A stretch of 64,000 nt of DNA from DASXRA01 sp036502575. Lineage in GTDB: Bacteria > Actinomycetota > Actinomycetes > Mycobacteriales > Jatrophihabitantaceae. The translations under genes were made by a program, and so were the position numbers. Every line of letters starts with the position of its first letter. Position 1 is the stretch's first letter. Shown here in pieces: positions 27,187 to 35,456 of this stretch. A model generated the notes under the pieces. The model worked only from the letters and a program-made list of their open reading frames with translations. It made no database searches and was not told the origin of the DNA. The stretch covers positions 62,001 through 126,000 of the forward strand of contig DASXYL010000083.1 of the NCBI GenBank assembly GCA_036502575.1, written 5' to 3'.

Positions 27187-27519
27187 CTAAATAACCTCGG
27201 GCGGCGCGCCGGTATCGCTGATCATCGGCCGGCGCGCCGCGGCCCAGGCCAGCATGCCGCCGTCGAGGTTGGTCGCGCGGTAGCCCTGCTGGTTCAGCCA
27301 GGCGGTGACCTGCGCGGAGCGGCCACCCACCTTGCACACCACGACGATGGCGGCGTCGCGCGCGAGTTCGTCCGTGCGGTTGGGCACGTCGTACATCGGC
27401 ACGTGGACGGCGCCCTCGACGTGGCCGGCCGCCCACTCCTCGGGCTCGCGGACGTCGAGCAGGACAACGTCGGACGGAAGTTCCTCGACCGACACGGTAG
27501 GGATGTCGCTGGGGCGCAT
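27187..27519 (-). CDS. Single-domain rhodanese-like protein
   Basis: A 110-residue rhodanese: VVLLDVREPEEWAAGHVEGAVHVPM opens the domain, and the active-site loop is VVVCKVGGRS with the persulfide-forming cysteine intact. Such proteins carry sulfane sulfur for thiosulfate detoxification or sulfur relay. The ATG at 27519 is the first methionine before the domain. It ends 15 bp before the GDPD start on the same strand. A degenerate copy of 118 bp of this gene lies about 540 bp upstream. Confidence 0.92.
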   Translation of the reverse strand: MRPSDIPTVSVEELPSDVVLLDVREPEEWAAGHVEGAVHVPMYDVPNRTDELARDAAIVVVCKVGGRSAQVTAWLNQQGYRATNLDGGMLAWAAARRPMISDTGAPPEVI

Positions 27520-27563
27520 GCCTCCAGTCTGCCGGATGCGCCGAGAGCGCCTCGAGGGCGCGG

Positions 27564-27748
27564 CTATCCGGGCAGCCAACCCCGCCGGGCCGCCAGCAGA
27601 CCGGCCTGAAAGCGGGTCCGGGCGTCGAGCTCGGCCATCAACACGCTGGTTCGGCGATGGACGGTCCGCAGGCTCACCCCGAGCTGGCGGGCGGCCGCCT
27701 CAGGGCCACCGCCTGCTGGCCGCGCACGATCGTGATCAGTTCCTCGGG
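27564..27748 (-). pseudogene. Remnant of a LuxR-type helix-turn-helix regulator
   Basis: Reading left from about 27748, PEELITIVRGQQAVAL in one frame is followed, after a frameshift, by EAAARQLGVSLRTVHRR and then TSVLMAELDARTRFQAGLLA to a TAG at 27564-27566. This is the recognition-helix end of an actinobacterial LuxR-like DNA-binding domain. The rest of the regulator is missing. It sits between the intact rhodanese gene and its degenerate copy. Confidence 0.6.
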
Positions 27749-27856
27749 CTGGTGATGGTCGTCAACGACGGCTTCTCCTCGATCGCCTACAACCGGCCGA
27801 CCCGCGCGTCGTGTACGTAGGCATCACCGACGAGCCGTAGTCGCTCGGCGTTGGGC

Positions 27857-27974
27857 GGCCACCCACCTTGCACACTGCGACGATGGCGGCAACCGGGGCG
27901 AAGTCGTCCGTACGGTTCGGTATGCCGTATGTCGGCGGGTGGACGGCGCCCCCGACCGTCCGACCGGCGGCGAC
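27857..27974 (-). pseudogene. Degenerate partial duplicate of the rhodanese gene
   Basis: These 118 bp align without any gap to 27321-27438 inside the intact rhodanese gene. The translated fragment keeps GAVHPPTYGIPNRTDDF and AAIVAVCKVGGR, including the active-site cysteine, but has no start, no C-terminal half and no ribosome site. Together with the LuxR remnant it marks an old duplication and decay event. The rest of 27749-28014 shows nothing I can assign. Confidence 0.85.
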
Positions 27975-28014
27975 AGCTACCCGCAACGCCGCATTCGCCG
28001 CGGTTGCCTTCGCT

Positions 28015-28887
28015 CTACTTCAGCAGCTTGGACATCCGGCGGTCGGCCAGCTCGCGGCCTTCGGTCTGGCACGTCGGGCAGTACTGGAAGGACTTGTCGG
28101 CGAAGGAGACCTCGCGGATCGTGTCGCCGCACACGGGGCAGGGCAACCCAGCCCGGGCGTGCACCTTGAGGCCGGACCGCTTCTCGCCCTTGAGCGTCGC
28201 CGCCTTCTGGCCCACCGACCGGGCGACCGCGTCGGTCAGGACGTCGTTGATCGCGGTGTGCAGCTGTTCGATCTCGTCCGGGGTGAGTTTGGCGCCGAGC
28301 TTGAAGGGCGACAGGTGGGCCGCGTGCAGGATCTCGTCGGAGTAGGCGTTGCCGATGCCGGCGATGACCGACTGGTGGGTGAGCACACCCTTGATCTGCG
28401 ACCGCTGGCCGGACAGCAGCTCGGCGAGCTGGCCGGTGTCGAGGCTCAGTGCGTCCGGCCCGAGGTGGGCGATGCCGGGCACGTCGGCGACGTCGCGCAC
28501 GAGGTAGACGGCCAGCCGCTTCTGGGTCCCCGCCTCGGTCAGGTCGAACCCGCTGACTGGCCCGCCGGGCAGCTCCGGGGCGAGGTGGAGCCGGAACGCG
28601 AGCGGTCCCTTGCCCGGACGGGGCGGTGCGGGCGGCAGCGACTCGCGCCACTGCAGCCACCCGGCCCGGGCCAGGTGCATCACCAGGTGCAGGCCGTCCA
28701 CGTCCAGATCGAGGAACTTGCCGTATCGGGCGGCGCCGGTGACCGTCGCACCGTTCAGCGCGGACAGCGGCGGGTCGAACGTCTTGACCGCGCTCAGCGC
28801 CGCGACGTCGGCGCGCACCACCGTGCGTCCGACCGCTCGCTCACGTAGGAACGCGGCGAGCGCCTCGACCTCGGGCAGTTCCGGCAC
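28015..28887 (-). CDS. Fpg/Nei family DNA glycosylase
   Basis: A 290-residue DNA repair glycosylase/AP lyase. Translation from the GTG at 28887 gives the required N-terminus PELPEVEAL, whose Pro2 and Glu3 are the catalytic residues; a longer start would bury the proline and is rejected. The H2TH region HQSVIAGIGNAYSDEILHAA is intact, and a C-terminal zinc finger CPVCGD...YCPTCQ has four cysteines. The KxFDPP segment (VKTFDPPLSALNG) and GGPVSGF suggest a Nei-like actinobacterial subgroup rather than classic MutM; the preferred lesion is not known. Confidence 0.93.
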   Translation of the reverse strand: MPELPEVEALAAFLRERAVGRTVVRADVAALSAVKTFDPPLSALNGATVTGAARYGKFLDLDVDGLHLVMHLARAGWLQWRESLPPAPPRPGKGPLAFRLHLAPELPGGPVSGFDLTEAGTQKRLAVYLVRDVADVPGIAHLGPDALSLDTGQLAELLSGQRSQIKGVLTHQSVIAGIGNAYSDEILHAAHLSPFKLGAKLTPDEIEQLHTAINDVLTDAVARSVGQKAATLKGEKRSGLKVHARAGLPCPVCGDTIREVSFADKSFQYCPTCQTEGRELADRRMSKLLK

Positions 28888-28962
28888 GGCATCAAGCGTA
28901 CGTGCGGGCGCCGCCGCCGGCACGCGGCAGCGGCGGCAGCCTCCCCTCGACGACTAGCTCGA

Positions 28963-29538
28963 CTAGCCGTCGAGGTAGCGCTGAACGGAGGGAGCGAGCA
29001 GCTCCACCAGGTCGTCGTCGGTGGCCGAGGCCAGTGGCTCGATCCGGATGATGGTGCCCGCCAGCGCGAAGCCGACCAGCTGGGCGAACGCCCCGGCGAC
29101 GCGTAGCGGTGGCACGCCGAGCACGGCGGCGAGCCGCGGCACCATCACGTTCTCCATGAACTGCCGCATCGTCGCGCCGCTCGTCTCGGTGGCCGCGGCG
29201 GCGCGCAGCAGCGCCTGCAGGGGCTGGCCGGTGCTCGGATCCCGCCACGCCCGCACGAAGAAGCGCACGAGGCGCTCGCCGAGCTGCTCGCGGGGCCCGC
29301 CGTCGAGCAGCTTCTCCACCACCTCGGCCGGGTTGAGCGGCAGGTTCATCGCGGCGATGAGCAGCTGCTCCTTGTTGCCGTAGTAGTGGTGCACGAGCGC
29401 CGCGTTGACCCCGGCCTCGGCCGCGATGGCGCGCATCGTCGTGTCCTGGAAGCCGCGTCGCGCGAACAGCGCCCGGGCCGCCGCGAGGATCTCGTCGCGG
29501 GTATTGCTCGGCCCTGGCCTTCGTCCTCTGCCGGCCAC
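28963..29538 (-). CDS. TetR-family transcriptional regulator
   Basis: A 191-residue repressor with the TetR DNA-binding domain at residues about 14-60 (TRDEILAAARALFARRGFQDTTMRAIAAEAGVNAALVHHYYGNKEQLL) and a helical ligand domain of the TetR_C_17-like type. The start is GTG at 29538. It is divergent from a truncated ABC transporter gene, and a perfect 20-bp palindrome lies between the starts, so it probably once controlled a drug or lipid exporter. Its target is now broken, which may leave it an orphan. Confidence 0.92.
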   Translation of the reverse strand: MAGRGRRPGPSNTRDEILAAARALFARRGFQDTTMRAIAAEAGVNAALVHHYYGNKEQLLIAAMNLPLNPAEVVEKLLDGGPREQLGERLVRFFVRAWRDPSTGQPLQALLRAAAATETSGATMRQFMENVMVPRLAAVLGVPPLRVAGAFAQLVGFALAGTIIRIEPLASATDDDLVELLAPSVQRYLDG

Positions 29539-29580
29539 ATCGCTCCCATTCAGTTGACAACCGGGCCCATCTTAGCCTGT

Positions 29581-29600
29581 AATTAATCACGTGATTAATT
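29581..29600. promoter_or_regulatory. Probable TetR operator (20-bp perfect palindrome)
   Basis: AATTAATCACGTGATTAATT is perfectly self-complementary and strikingly AT-rich for this genome. It lies between the divergent TetR and ABC starts and overlaps the GTG start of the ABC fragment (29591), the usual position of a TetR autoregulatory site. Confidence 0.75.
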
Positions 29601-29830
29601 CTGCGGTCGAATGCTCCTCACTGCGGGTGGTGCGAGGCGGCGTCCCGGTGCTGCCCGACCTGAGCTTCTCCGTACCTGTGGGTACGGTCGTCGGTCTACT
29701 CGGGCCCAGCGGCTGCGGCAAGACGACGCTCATGCGGGCGATCGTGGGTACCCAGATCGTTGCGTCCGGTCGGATCACGGTGCTCGGCCGCCCAGCCGGG
29801 CACCCCGCAGCGCGTTCAGGACGGAATTGA
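29591..29830 (+). pseudogene. Truncated ABC transporter ATP-binding protein (N-terminal 79 residues)
   Basis: The fragment encodes the first strands of an ABC ATPase with an intact Walker A motif, LLGPSGCGKTTLMRAIVG, near residues 36-53, and ends about ten residues after SGRITVLGRPAG. The Q-loop, signature motif, Walker B and any permease are absent. At the break the sequence passes into the 3' end of an unrelated minus-strand gene remnant. I infer a deletion that removed most of a TetR-regulated exporter. Confidence 0.8.
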
Positions 29831-30033
29831 CGACGGTCGGCGGCAGCCGGGTCGAGCCGGCCAGCCACGCCCGCGGGCCGGTGTAGGCGAGCTCGGGTAC
29901 CGCGCCGAGCGCCGAGAGGTGCTGCTCGTCGAGTGACCCGAGCATCGGCAGCACTGCTCGTCCTCGCTGAATCGGCGTAGCGCGGCGAGGCGCTCCGGCG
30001 CGACCCCAGCTCGTCGCTCAGCTCGTCGATCAC
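29775..30033 (-). pseudogene. Frame-shifted remnant of an unidentified gene
   Basis: A GTG at 30033 with a GGAGG site opens VIDELSDELG. A shifted frame continues APERLAALRRFSEDEQ, and a third frame continues LPMLGSLDEQHLSALGAV and AYTGPRAWLAGSTRLPPTV to a TGA at 29775-29777. The three pieces read as one helical protein broken by two frameshifts. I do not recognise the family. It overlaps the end of the truncated ABC gene. Confidence 0.5.
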
Positions 30034-30093
30034 GCGCCCTCCGTCCCTATCAGTGACACGATGTCACAGAAGGTGTCCCCGTAGGCTGCGGCG

Positions 30094-30663
30094 ATGCGGG
30101 TGGGGTGGCCGGCGACGCGCGGCAAGCGGATCGCGGCCGGGGCGGGCATCGGAGCTTTGGTGCTATTCGTCGCTTGGCTCATCGCCGGCTATCTCGTGGT
30201 CGTCGATCCGACCGTCAACCACCCCGAACACGCGGACGTGATCGTCGTGCTCGGCCCACCCGACAACAACGGCCGGGTCGACACGGCACTCGACCTGATC
30301 CACCGACACGTGGCGTCGAACCTGGTCATCTCGGTGATGTCCGAACGCCAGCGGCAGGTGAAACACGTCTGCACCGACCCGCAGGACGGGTTCACGGTCA
30401 TCTGCTTCCAGCCCCATCCGGCTACCACCCGCGGCGAGGCCGAGCACATCCGTGACCTGGCCCGGCAGCACGGCTGGCGGTCCGTCGTCGTCGTGACGTC
30501 TACGTATCACGTCTCTCGGGCGCGGGTGATCTTCCACCGCTGCCTTGACGGGCCGCTCTACCTCGTGGCCGCCCGTCGCGGCATCTCGTGGCTGACCTGG
30601 GGGTACCAGTACCTGTACCAGACCGGGGGGTACGTCAAGGCAGCTCTACAGTCCGGCTGTTGA
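30094..30663 (+). CDS. YdcF-like DUF218 membrane-anchored protein
   Basis: A 189-residue protein with one N-terminal membrane helix (about residues 15-37) and an extracytoplasmic DUF218 domain. The domain shows HADVIVVLGPP, the conserved TTRGEAEHIRDLARQHGW, and VVVTSTYHVSRARVIF. Family members include SanA and YdcF, linked to envelope or cell-wall metabolism, with no settled biochemical function. The ATG at 30094 is supported by the helix position. It converges on the CpaE-like gene 20 bp away. Confidence 0.88.
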   Translation: MRVGWPATRGKRIAAGAGIGALVLFVAWLIAGYLVVVDPTVNHPEHADVIVVLGPPDNNGRVDTALDLIHRHVASNLVISVMSERQRQVKHVCTDPQDGFTVICFQPHPATTRGEAEHIRDLARQHGWRSVVVVTSTYHVSRARVIFHRCLDGPLYLVAARRGISWLTWGYQYLYQTGGYVKAALQSGC

Positions 30664-30683
30664 TCAGCGCGATCGGTGAGGCC

Positions 30684-31802
30684 TCACGGCCGGGTGGTCG
30701 CTCCGTACTGTGCCGTACGGTCGACGGCCGGCACGCGTTCCTCGACGAAGCGCTGTACGGCTTGGCTCACCGGGTGATCGGGGTCGCTCGCGGCGAGGGG
30801 CACCCCGCGGTTGATCGAGGCCGGGACGTCCCGACTGGACGGAACCTGCGCGCTGATGGGCGTGTTGATGGCGCGTTCCACGTCCGCCCCGTCGAGCCCC
30901 GCCTGCGGGTCGCTGCGGTTGAGCACGATCGACCGCGTCCGCTGCTGGTAGGACAGCAGATTGAGGCTGTCGAGGGTGAGGCGCAGCGCGTTCAGGACCG
31001 GCCTCTCCGGCGTCGTCAGCAGGACGTGGTGGTGCGAGAGGTCCAGAGCCGCGAGCACGTGGGTGGAGAACCGCGCCGGCGTGTCCACGATGACGCAGTC
31101 GTAGATCGTGGGCAGGACGGTGAGCAACTCCTCGATCAGCGCCAGCGGTATGCGCTCGGCGGCGCCGGGGGCGTCCGGGGCCAGGATGCAGTCCAGCCCG
31201 TGCTGCAGCGGCGTGACGAGATCGGCGACGCCGGCTGCGTCCAGGCCGCGGGCCCGGGGGTCGGCGCTCGCGAGGTTGCGCTTCGGGACGAGCTGCAGCG
31301 TGCTCGCGACATCGCCGAGCTCCAGGTCGAGGTCGAGCAGGCACACCCGCCGCCCGGTCGCGTGGACGGTAACGGCGAGGTTCGTCGCCAGGGTCGTCTT
31401 GCCGCAGCCGCCCTTGCCGGCGAAGACGGTGAGCACCTGGCCGCCTCGGGGCTCGGGGCCGATCGGCAGGGCGTCCTGGACCTGGCGGCACGCCGCCGCG
31501 AGCCCGACCCGGTCACCGGTAGCCACGACCTCACGCACCCCGGCCGCGGCGGCCAGCGCGCGCAACTCGGTGTCCGGGGAGTCGTGCAGCAGCACGACAC
31601 CGCCCGCGATGCCGGCCAGGCGGAGCCGGATGCTGAACTGCAGCGACTTGCCCAGCGGGATGCCGGAGCCGATGACGATGAGCGTGACGTCGCCCAACAG
31701 GTCGGCGACATTCGGCAGGAAATCGACCGTACGCACCTCGCCGCCGACGATGGTCGCCAGCCGGTGGGCGGCGTCCGGATCCGGTTCGCAGACGAGGGTC
31801 AT
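30684..31802 (-). CDS. CpaE/MinD-like ATPase with N-terminal receiver-like domain
   Basis: A 372-residue protein. The first 115 residues resemble the degenerate receiver domain of CpaE/TadZ proteins. The C-terminal part is a ParA/MinD-type ATPase with deviant Walker A FAGKGGCGKTTLATNLA (about residues 128-142) and switch segments LLDLDLELGDVASTL and CVIVDTPARF. CpaE/TadZ proteins position Flp (Tad) pilus assembly machinery, but no other tad gene is in view, so the role could be in another polar or secretion system. The ATG at 31802 begins at the receiver-like strand. Confidence 0.83.
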   Translation of the reverse strand: MTLVCEPDPDAAHRLATIVGGEVRTVDFLPNVADLLGDVTLIVIGSGIPLGKSLQFSIRLRLAGIAGGVVLLHDSPDTELRALAAAAGVREVVATGDRVGLAAACRQVQDALPIGPEPRGGQVLTVFAGKGGCGKTTLATNLAVTVHATGRRVCLLDLDLELGDVASTLQLVPKRNLASADPRARGLDAAGVADLVTPLQHGLDCILAPDAPGAAERIPLALIEELLTVLPTIYDCVIVDTPARFSTHVLAALDLSHHHVLLTTPERPVLNALRLTLDSLNLLSYQQRTRSIVLNRSDPQAGLDGADVERAINTPISAQVPSSRDVPASINRGVPLAASDPDHPVSQAVQRFVEERVPAVDRTAQYGATTRP

Positions 31803-31968
31803 GACCGCTCGTCCCGGTCGTGCTGTGCTCTCCGGACAGGCGCAAGCGCTATCGCGGATGCTCCGGCCATGGTCGTCCCCCTCGAGTCCCCCGTGACAGA
31901 TGGCAAGATCCATCTCACCCAAAGCTCACACCTGAAACGCTCGCTGTGCAACTCGAATCGCCGGGTTG

Positions 31969-34368
31969 CTACTCCCCGTGACGTAGTTCCCGGGCGGCCA
32001 GCGCGACGGCGCGGGAGGAGAGCTCGACCAGGAACGCGCCGATCGCGCCGATGATCGCGGCGACGAGGAGCCGCAGCGGCGTGGTGTCGAGCAGGAAGAT
32101 GCTGTGCCCGAGTGGAGGCACGGCGACGATCAGGGCGACGCCACCGGCCATGGCGGCGACCAGTGCGAGCTTCCAGCCGGCCAGCGGCCGGGCCAGGATG
32201 AGCAGCGTCCACAACGACACGATGAGGACGACCAGCGTGGCGGTGGTGCGTCCCTCGGCGACGGTCGCGCCGTCCTCCATGAGCCGCGTCGTCCGGTACC
32301 CCGCGTAGGCGGCGGCGCCGGTGACAATACCGGTGGGTATGGCGAAGATCATGACGCGGCGGAGGAAGCCCGGCACGTACCGCCGCCGGTTGGGCCCGAG
32401 CGCCAGCAGGAACCCGGGGATGCCGATGGTGATCGCCGAGATCAGGGTGAGCTGGATCGGCGCGAGCGGGTACGCGGCCACCGTCACCGCGGTGATCAGC
32501 GCCAACACGAGCGAGTAGATGTTCTTGACCAGGAACAGGTTGGACGCGCGCTCGATGTTGGCGATGACGCGGCGTCCCTCGGCGACGACGTCCGGCAGGT
32601 GCGAGAACTTGCCGTCGAGCAGGACGAGCTGCGCCACGGCCCGGGTCGCGGGGGAGCCGTTGCCCATGGCGACGCCGATGTCGGCGTCCTTGAGCGCCAG
32701 CGCGTCGTTGACGCCGTCGCCGGTCATCGCCACGACGTGGCCGCGGCTCTGCAGCGCGGCCACCACCGCCCGCTTCTGCTGCGGGGTCACCCGTCCGAAG
32801 ACGCTGCGCTCCTCGAGCACCTCGGCCAGCTCGTCGAGGTCGTCGGGCAAGGTGCGGGCATCGACGGCATCGGCGGCGCCGCTCACCCCGGGCACACCCA
32901 CGCGGGCCGCGACCGCGCCCACCGTCCGCGGGTTGTCGCCGGAGATCACCTTCAGCGCAACGCCCTGCTCGGTGAAGTACCGCAGGGTGTCGGCGGCGTC
33001 GTCACGCACCCGCTCGGCGAGGATCACCAGCGCCGCCGGCGTGAGGTCGGCGGGCAGCCGGGCCTCGCCGTCGTCGCCGGTCGGCGGTTCGCCGGCCGAT
33101 CGCGCGAGCAGCAGCACCCGGTGCCCCTCGGCGGCGAGCGTGTCGGCCTGCCCGCGGGCGGTGTGCTGGGCGTCGTCCGCCGGCGACGGCAACACCATCT
33201 CGGGCGCGCCGAACACCCAGGTGCCCCGCCCGTCGGCGGTCACCGACGACCACTTGCGCGCCGACGAGAACGGCACACTGCCCGTCGCCTGCCAGGTGGT
33301 CGTCGCGTAGACGGTGGCCACCGCCGCGGCGGTAGCGTTGGCGTCGTCGCCCTGGGTGAGCAGTCCGAGGGCATCGGGCACCTCGTCGTGAGCGTCGAGC
33401 GTCTCGATCCGGTCGAACGCGACATCGCCGTGGGTGAGCGTGCCGGTCTTGTCCAGGCAGACGACGTCGACGCGGGCCAGCCCCTCGACGGCGGGCAGTT
33501 CCTGGACGAGCGTCTGCCGGCGAGCCAGGGTGACCGTGCCGAGCATGAACGCCACGCTGGTCAGCAGCACCAGCCCCTCGGGCACCATGCCGACCAGCGC
33601 GGCGACGGTGCCGGTGACCGCGTCCTGCCAGCCGTGGTTGTCCTTCGTGCGGAACTGGCTCCACAGCAGGACCGGGCCCACCACGAGCATGACGAGCGAG
33701 ATCCACTTCAGCAGTGTGTTGGTGCCGGCCACCAGCTCGGAATGGGTGACGGTGAAGCGGCGCGCCTCCGTCGCGAGCTTCGTCGCGTACGCCTCGTCGC
33801 CGACGGCGGTGGCCTGGAAGCGTCCCTGCCCGGCCACCACGATCGAGCCCGAGCGCACCTCGTCGCCCGGCCCCTTCGCGATCGGGTCGGACTCCCCGGT
33901 GAGCAGCGACTCGTCGATCTCCAGCCCGTTCGCCTCGGTGACGACGCCGTCGGCCGGCACCTGATCGCCGGCTCGCAGCTCGAGCAGATCGTCGGCCACG
34001 ACCTCCTCGACGGCCAGCTCGACGGCCGTACCGGCGCGTACGGCCCGGGCCCGCGGGGCGTTGAGCACGGCGAGCCGGTCGAGGGTGCGCTTGGCCCGCA
34101 GCTCCTGGAAGATGCCGATCGCCGAGTTGGCGAGGATCACGCCGCCGAACAGGCCGTTCTGCCAGCGTCCGGTGGCCAGGATGATGACGAACAGGGTGAG
34201 CAGCAGGCCGTTGAAGACGGTGAATACGTTGGCGCGGACGATCTCGGTGACGGTGCGGCTGGTCTGGCTCTCGATCGCGTTGGTGCGCCCGGCCGCCACC
34301 CGCTCGGCCACCTCGGCGTCGGTCAGGCCGGTCGCAGGCGTCACGAACTGATTCACCGCAACGGTCAC
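31969..34368 (-). CDS. ctpE: P-type cation-transporting ATPase, CtpE-like
   Basis: An approximately 799-residue P-type ATPase. Visible motifs are the actuator loop SLLTGESDP, the PEGLVLL transmembrane segment, the phosphorylation site VVCLDKTGTLTHGD, and the hinge MTGDGVNDALALKDADIGVAMG. There is no N-terminal heavy-metal domain and no CPx motif, so it is not a copper or zinc pump. The PEGLVLL signature and overall length match the mycobacterial CtpE group, reported as calcium-linked; that substrate is by family analogy. The start is a GTG at 34368; a second GTG 12 bp on is equally possible. Confidence 0.9.
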   Translation of the reverse strand: MTVAVNQFVTPATGLTDAEVAERVAAGRTNAIESQTSRTVTEIVRANVFTVFNGLLLTLFVIILATGRWQNGLFGGVILANSAIGIFQELRAKRTLDRLAVLNAPRARAVRAGTAVELAVEEVVADDLLELRAGDQVPADGVVTEANGLEIDESLLTGESDPIAKGPGDEVRSGSIVVAGQGRFQATAVGDEAYATKLATEARRFTVTHSELVAGTNTLLKWISLVMLVVGPVLLWSQFRTKDNHGWQDAVTGTVAALVGMVPEGLVLLTSVAFMLGTVTLARRQTLVQELPAVEGLARVDVVCLDKTGTLTHGDVAFDRIETLDAHDEVPDALGLLTQGDDANATAAAVATVYATTTWQATGSVPFSSARKWSSVTADGRGTWVFGAPEMVLPSPADDAQHTARGQADTLAAEGHRVLLLARSAGEPPTGDDGEARLPADLTPAALVILAERVRDDAADTLRYFTEQGVALKVISGDNPRTVGAVAARVGVPGVSGAADAVDARTLPDDLDELAEVLEERSVFGRVTPQQKRAVVAALQSRGHVVAMTGDGVNDALALKDADIGVAMGNGSPATRAVAQLVLLDGKFSHLPDVVAEGRRVIANIERASNLFLVKNIYSLVLALITAVTVAAYPLAPIQLTLISAITIGIPGFLLALGPNRRRYVPGFLRRVMIFAIPTGIVTGAAAYAGYRTTRLMEDGATVAEGRTTATLVVLIVSLWTLLILARPLAGWKLALVAAMAGGVALIVAVPPLGHSIFLLDTTPLRLLVAAIIGAIGAFLVELSSRAVALAARELRHGE

Positions 34369-34426
34369 TGAAAGTGAATACCACGATGCCGCTGAGAAGC
34401 GCGCAACATCAACTCGCGGACGGGCG

Positions 34427-35425
34427 TCAGTTGTGCAGCACGGCGGCGCCGCTGAACCGGCCGTGGGCCAGGTCGGCCAGTGCGCGGGGCGCGTCGGCCA
34501 TCGGGTACGGCCTGGTCGTCGCGCGAATGCCGAACCGTTCCGCGAGCGCCAGGAACTGCTCGCCGTCGTGGCGGGTGTTCGCCGTGACGCTACGCAGCCG
34601 GCGTTCACGGAACAGCTCTGCGTCGTAGTTCAGGCTCGGGATGTCGGAGAGCCAGATGCCCGCCACGGCCAGGGTGCCGCCCGCGTCGAGCGCCCGCAGC
34701 GCCACCGGCACGAGGGTGCCGACCGGGGCGAACAGGATGGCGCCGTCCAGCGGCTCGGGTGGTGAGTCGGCGGCGTCGCCCACCGAGTCGGCCCCGAGTG
34801 AACGGGCCAGGTCCTGGTTGCCCGCCCCGCGAGTGAGCACGTGCACCCGCAGTCCCTGGTGCAGCGCCACCTGGGCGGTCAGGTGTGCGCTGCCGCCGAA
34901 GCCGTAGATGCCCAGGCGCCCACCGGGCGGGACGGCGGCCGCGAGCAGTGCCCGGTAGCCGATGATGCCGGCGCACAGCAGTGGGGCGGCCTGCTCGTCC
35001 TCGATCGTCTCCGGCAGTGCATAGGCGAAGCGCTCGTCGACCAGGCAGGCCTCGGCGTACCCGCCGTCCACGTCCCAGCCGGTGAAGGTGGGCGCCGCGC
35101 AGAGGTTCTCGTCGCCCCGCCGGCAATACGGGCAGCTGCCGTCGGTGCCGCCGAGCCACGCGACGCCGACCCGGTCGCCGATCGCGAACCGGGCGGCCCC
35201 GTCGCCGAGCGCGTCTACGCGACCGACCACCTCGTGGCCCGGCGTCGTGCCCGGGCGGTGCGGCGGCAGGTCGCCCTCGGCGAGGTGCAGGTCGGTGCGG
35301 CACACCCCGCAGCACGTCACCCGGACGCGGACCTGGCCGGCGCCCGGCGACGGCAGGTCGCGCTCGACGCGGGCCAGCGGCCCCTCGTCGATCGGGGCAA
35401 CGTGATCGACCACCCAAGCCTGCAT
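34427..35425 (-). CDS. Zinc-dependent alcohol dehydrogenase family protein
   Basis: A 332-residue MDR dehydrogenase. Catalytic zinc ligands are in CGVCRTDLHLAEG and GHEVVG; the structural zinc lobe CPYCRRGDENLC is complete, and the NAD-binding turn is GIYGFGGSAHL. Residues such as GIIGYRALLAA and WLSDIPSLNYDAELFRERRLRSVTANTR place it in an alcohol-dehydrogenase-like group common in actinobacteria. The ATG at 35425 is chosen over an upstream ATG that adds 17 atypical residues. It is divergent from the acetylxylan-esterase-like gene. Confidence 0.92.
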   Translation of the reverse strand: MQAWVVDHVAPIDEGPLARVERDLPSPGAGQVRVRVTCCGVCRTDLHLAEGDLPPHRPGTTPGHEVVGRVDALGDGAARFAIGDRVGVAWLGGTDGSCPYCRRGDENLCAAPTFTGWDVDGGYAEACLVDERFAYALPETIEDEQAAPLLCAGIIGYRALLAAAVPPGGRLGIYGFGGSAHLTAQVALHQGLRVHVLTRGAGNQDLARSLGADSVGDAADSPPEPLDGAILFAPVGTLVPVALRALDAGGTLAVAGIWLSDIPSLNYDAELFRERRLRSVTANTRHDGEQFLALAERFGIRATTRPYPMADAPRALADLAHGRFSGAAVLHN

Positions 35426-35456
35426 CGCTCCATTGTCGCGTGCGATGCTCACCGGC

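Noticed and set aside
27749..27856. A short coding-like stretch on the plus strand (LVMVVNDGFSSIAYN region)
   Set aside because: It has no start, no ribosome site and no recognisable family, and lies between two gene remnants; too little to report as a gene.
32104..34371. A 755-codon open frame on the plus strand opposite the P-type ATPase
   Set aside because: The minus strand carries the DKTGT and TGDGVND motifs of a real ATPase; the antisense translation shows no known motif and is typical GC-skew shadow sequence.
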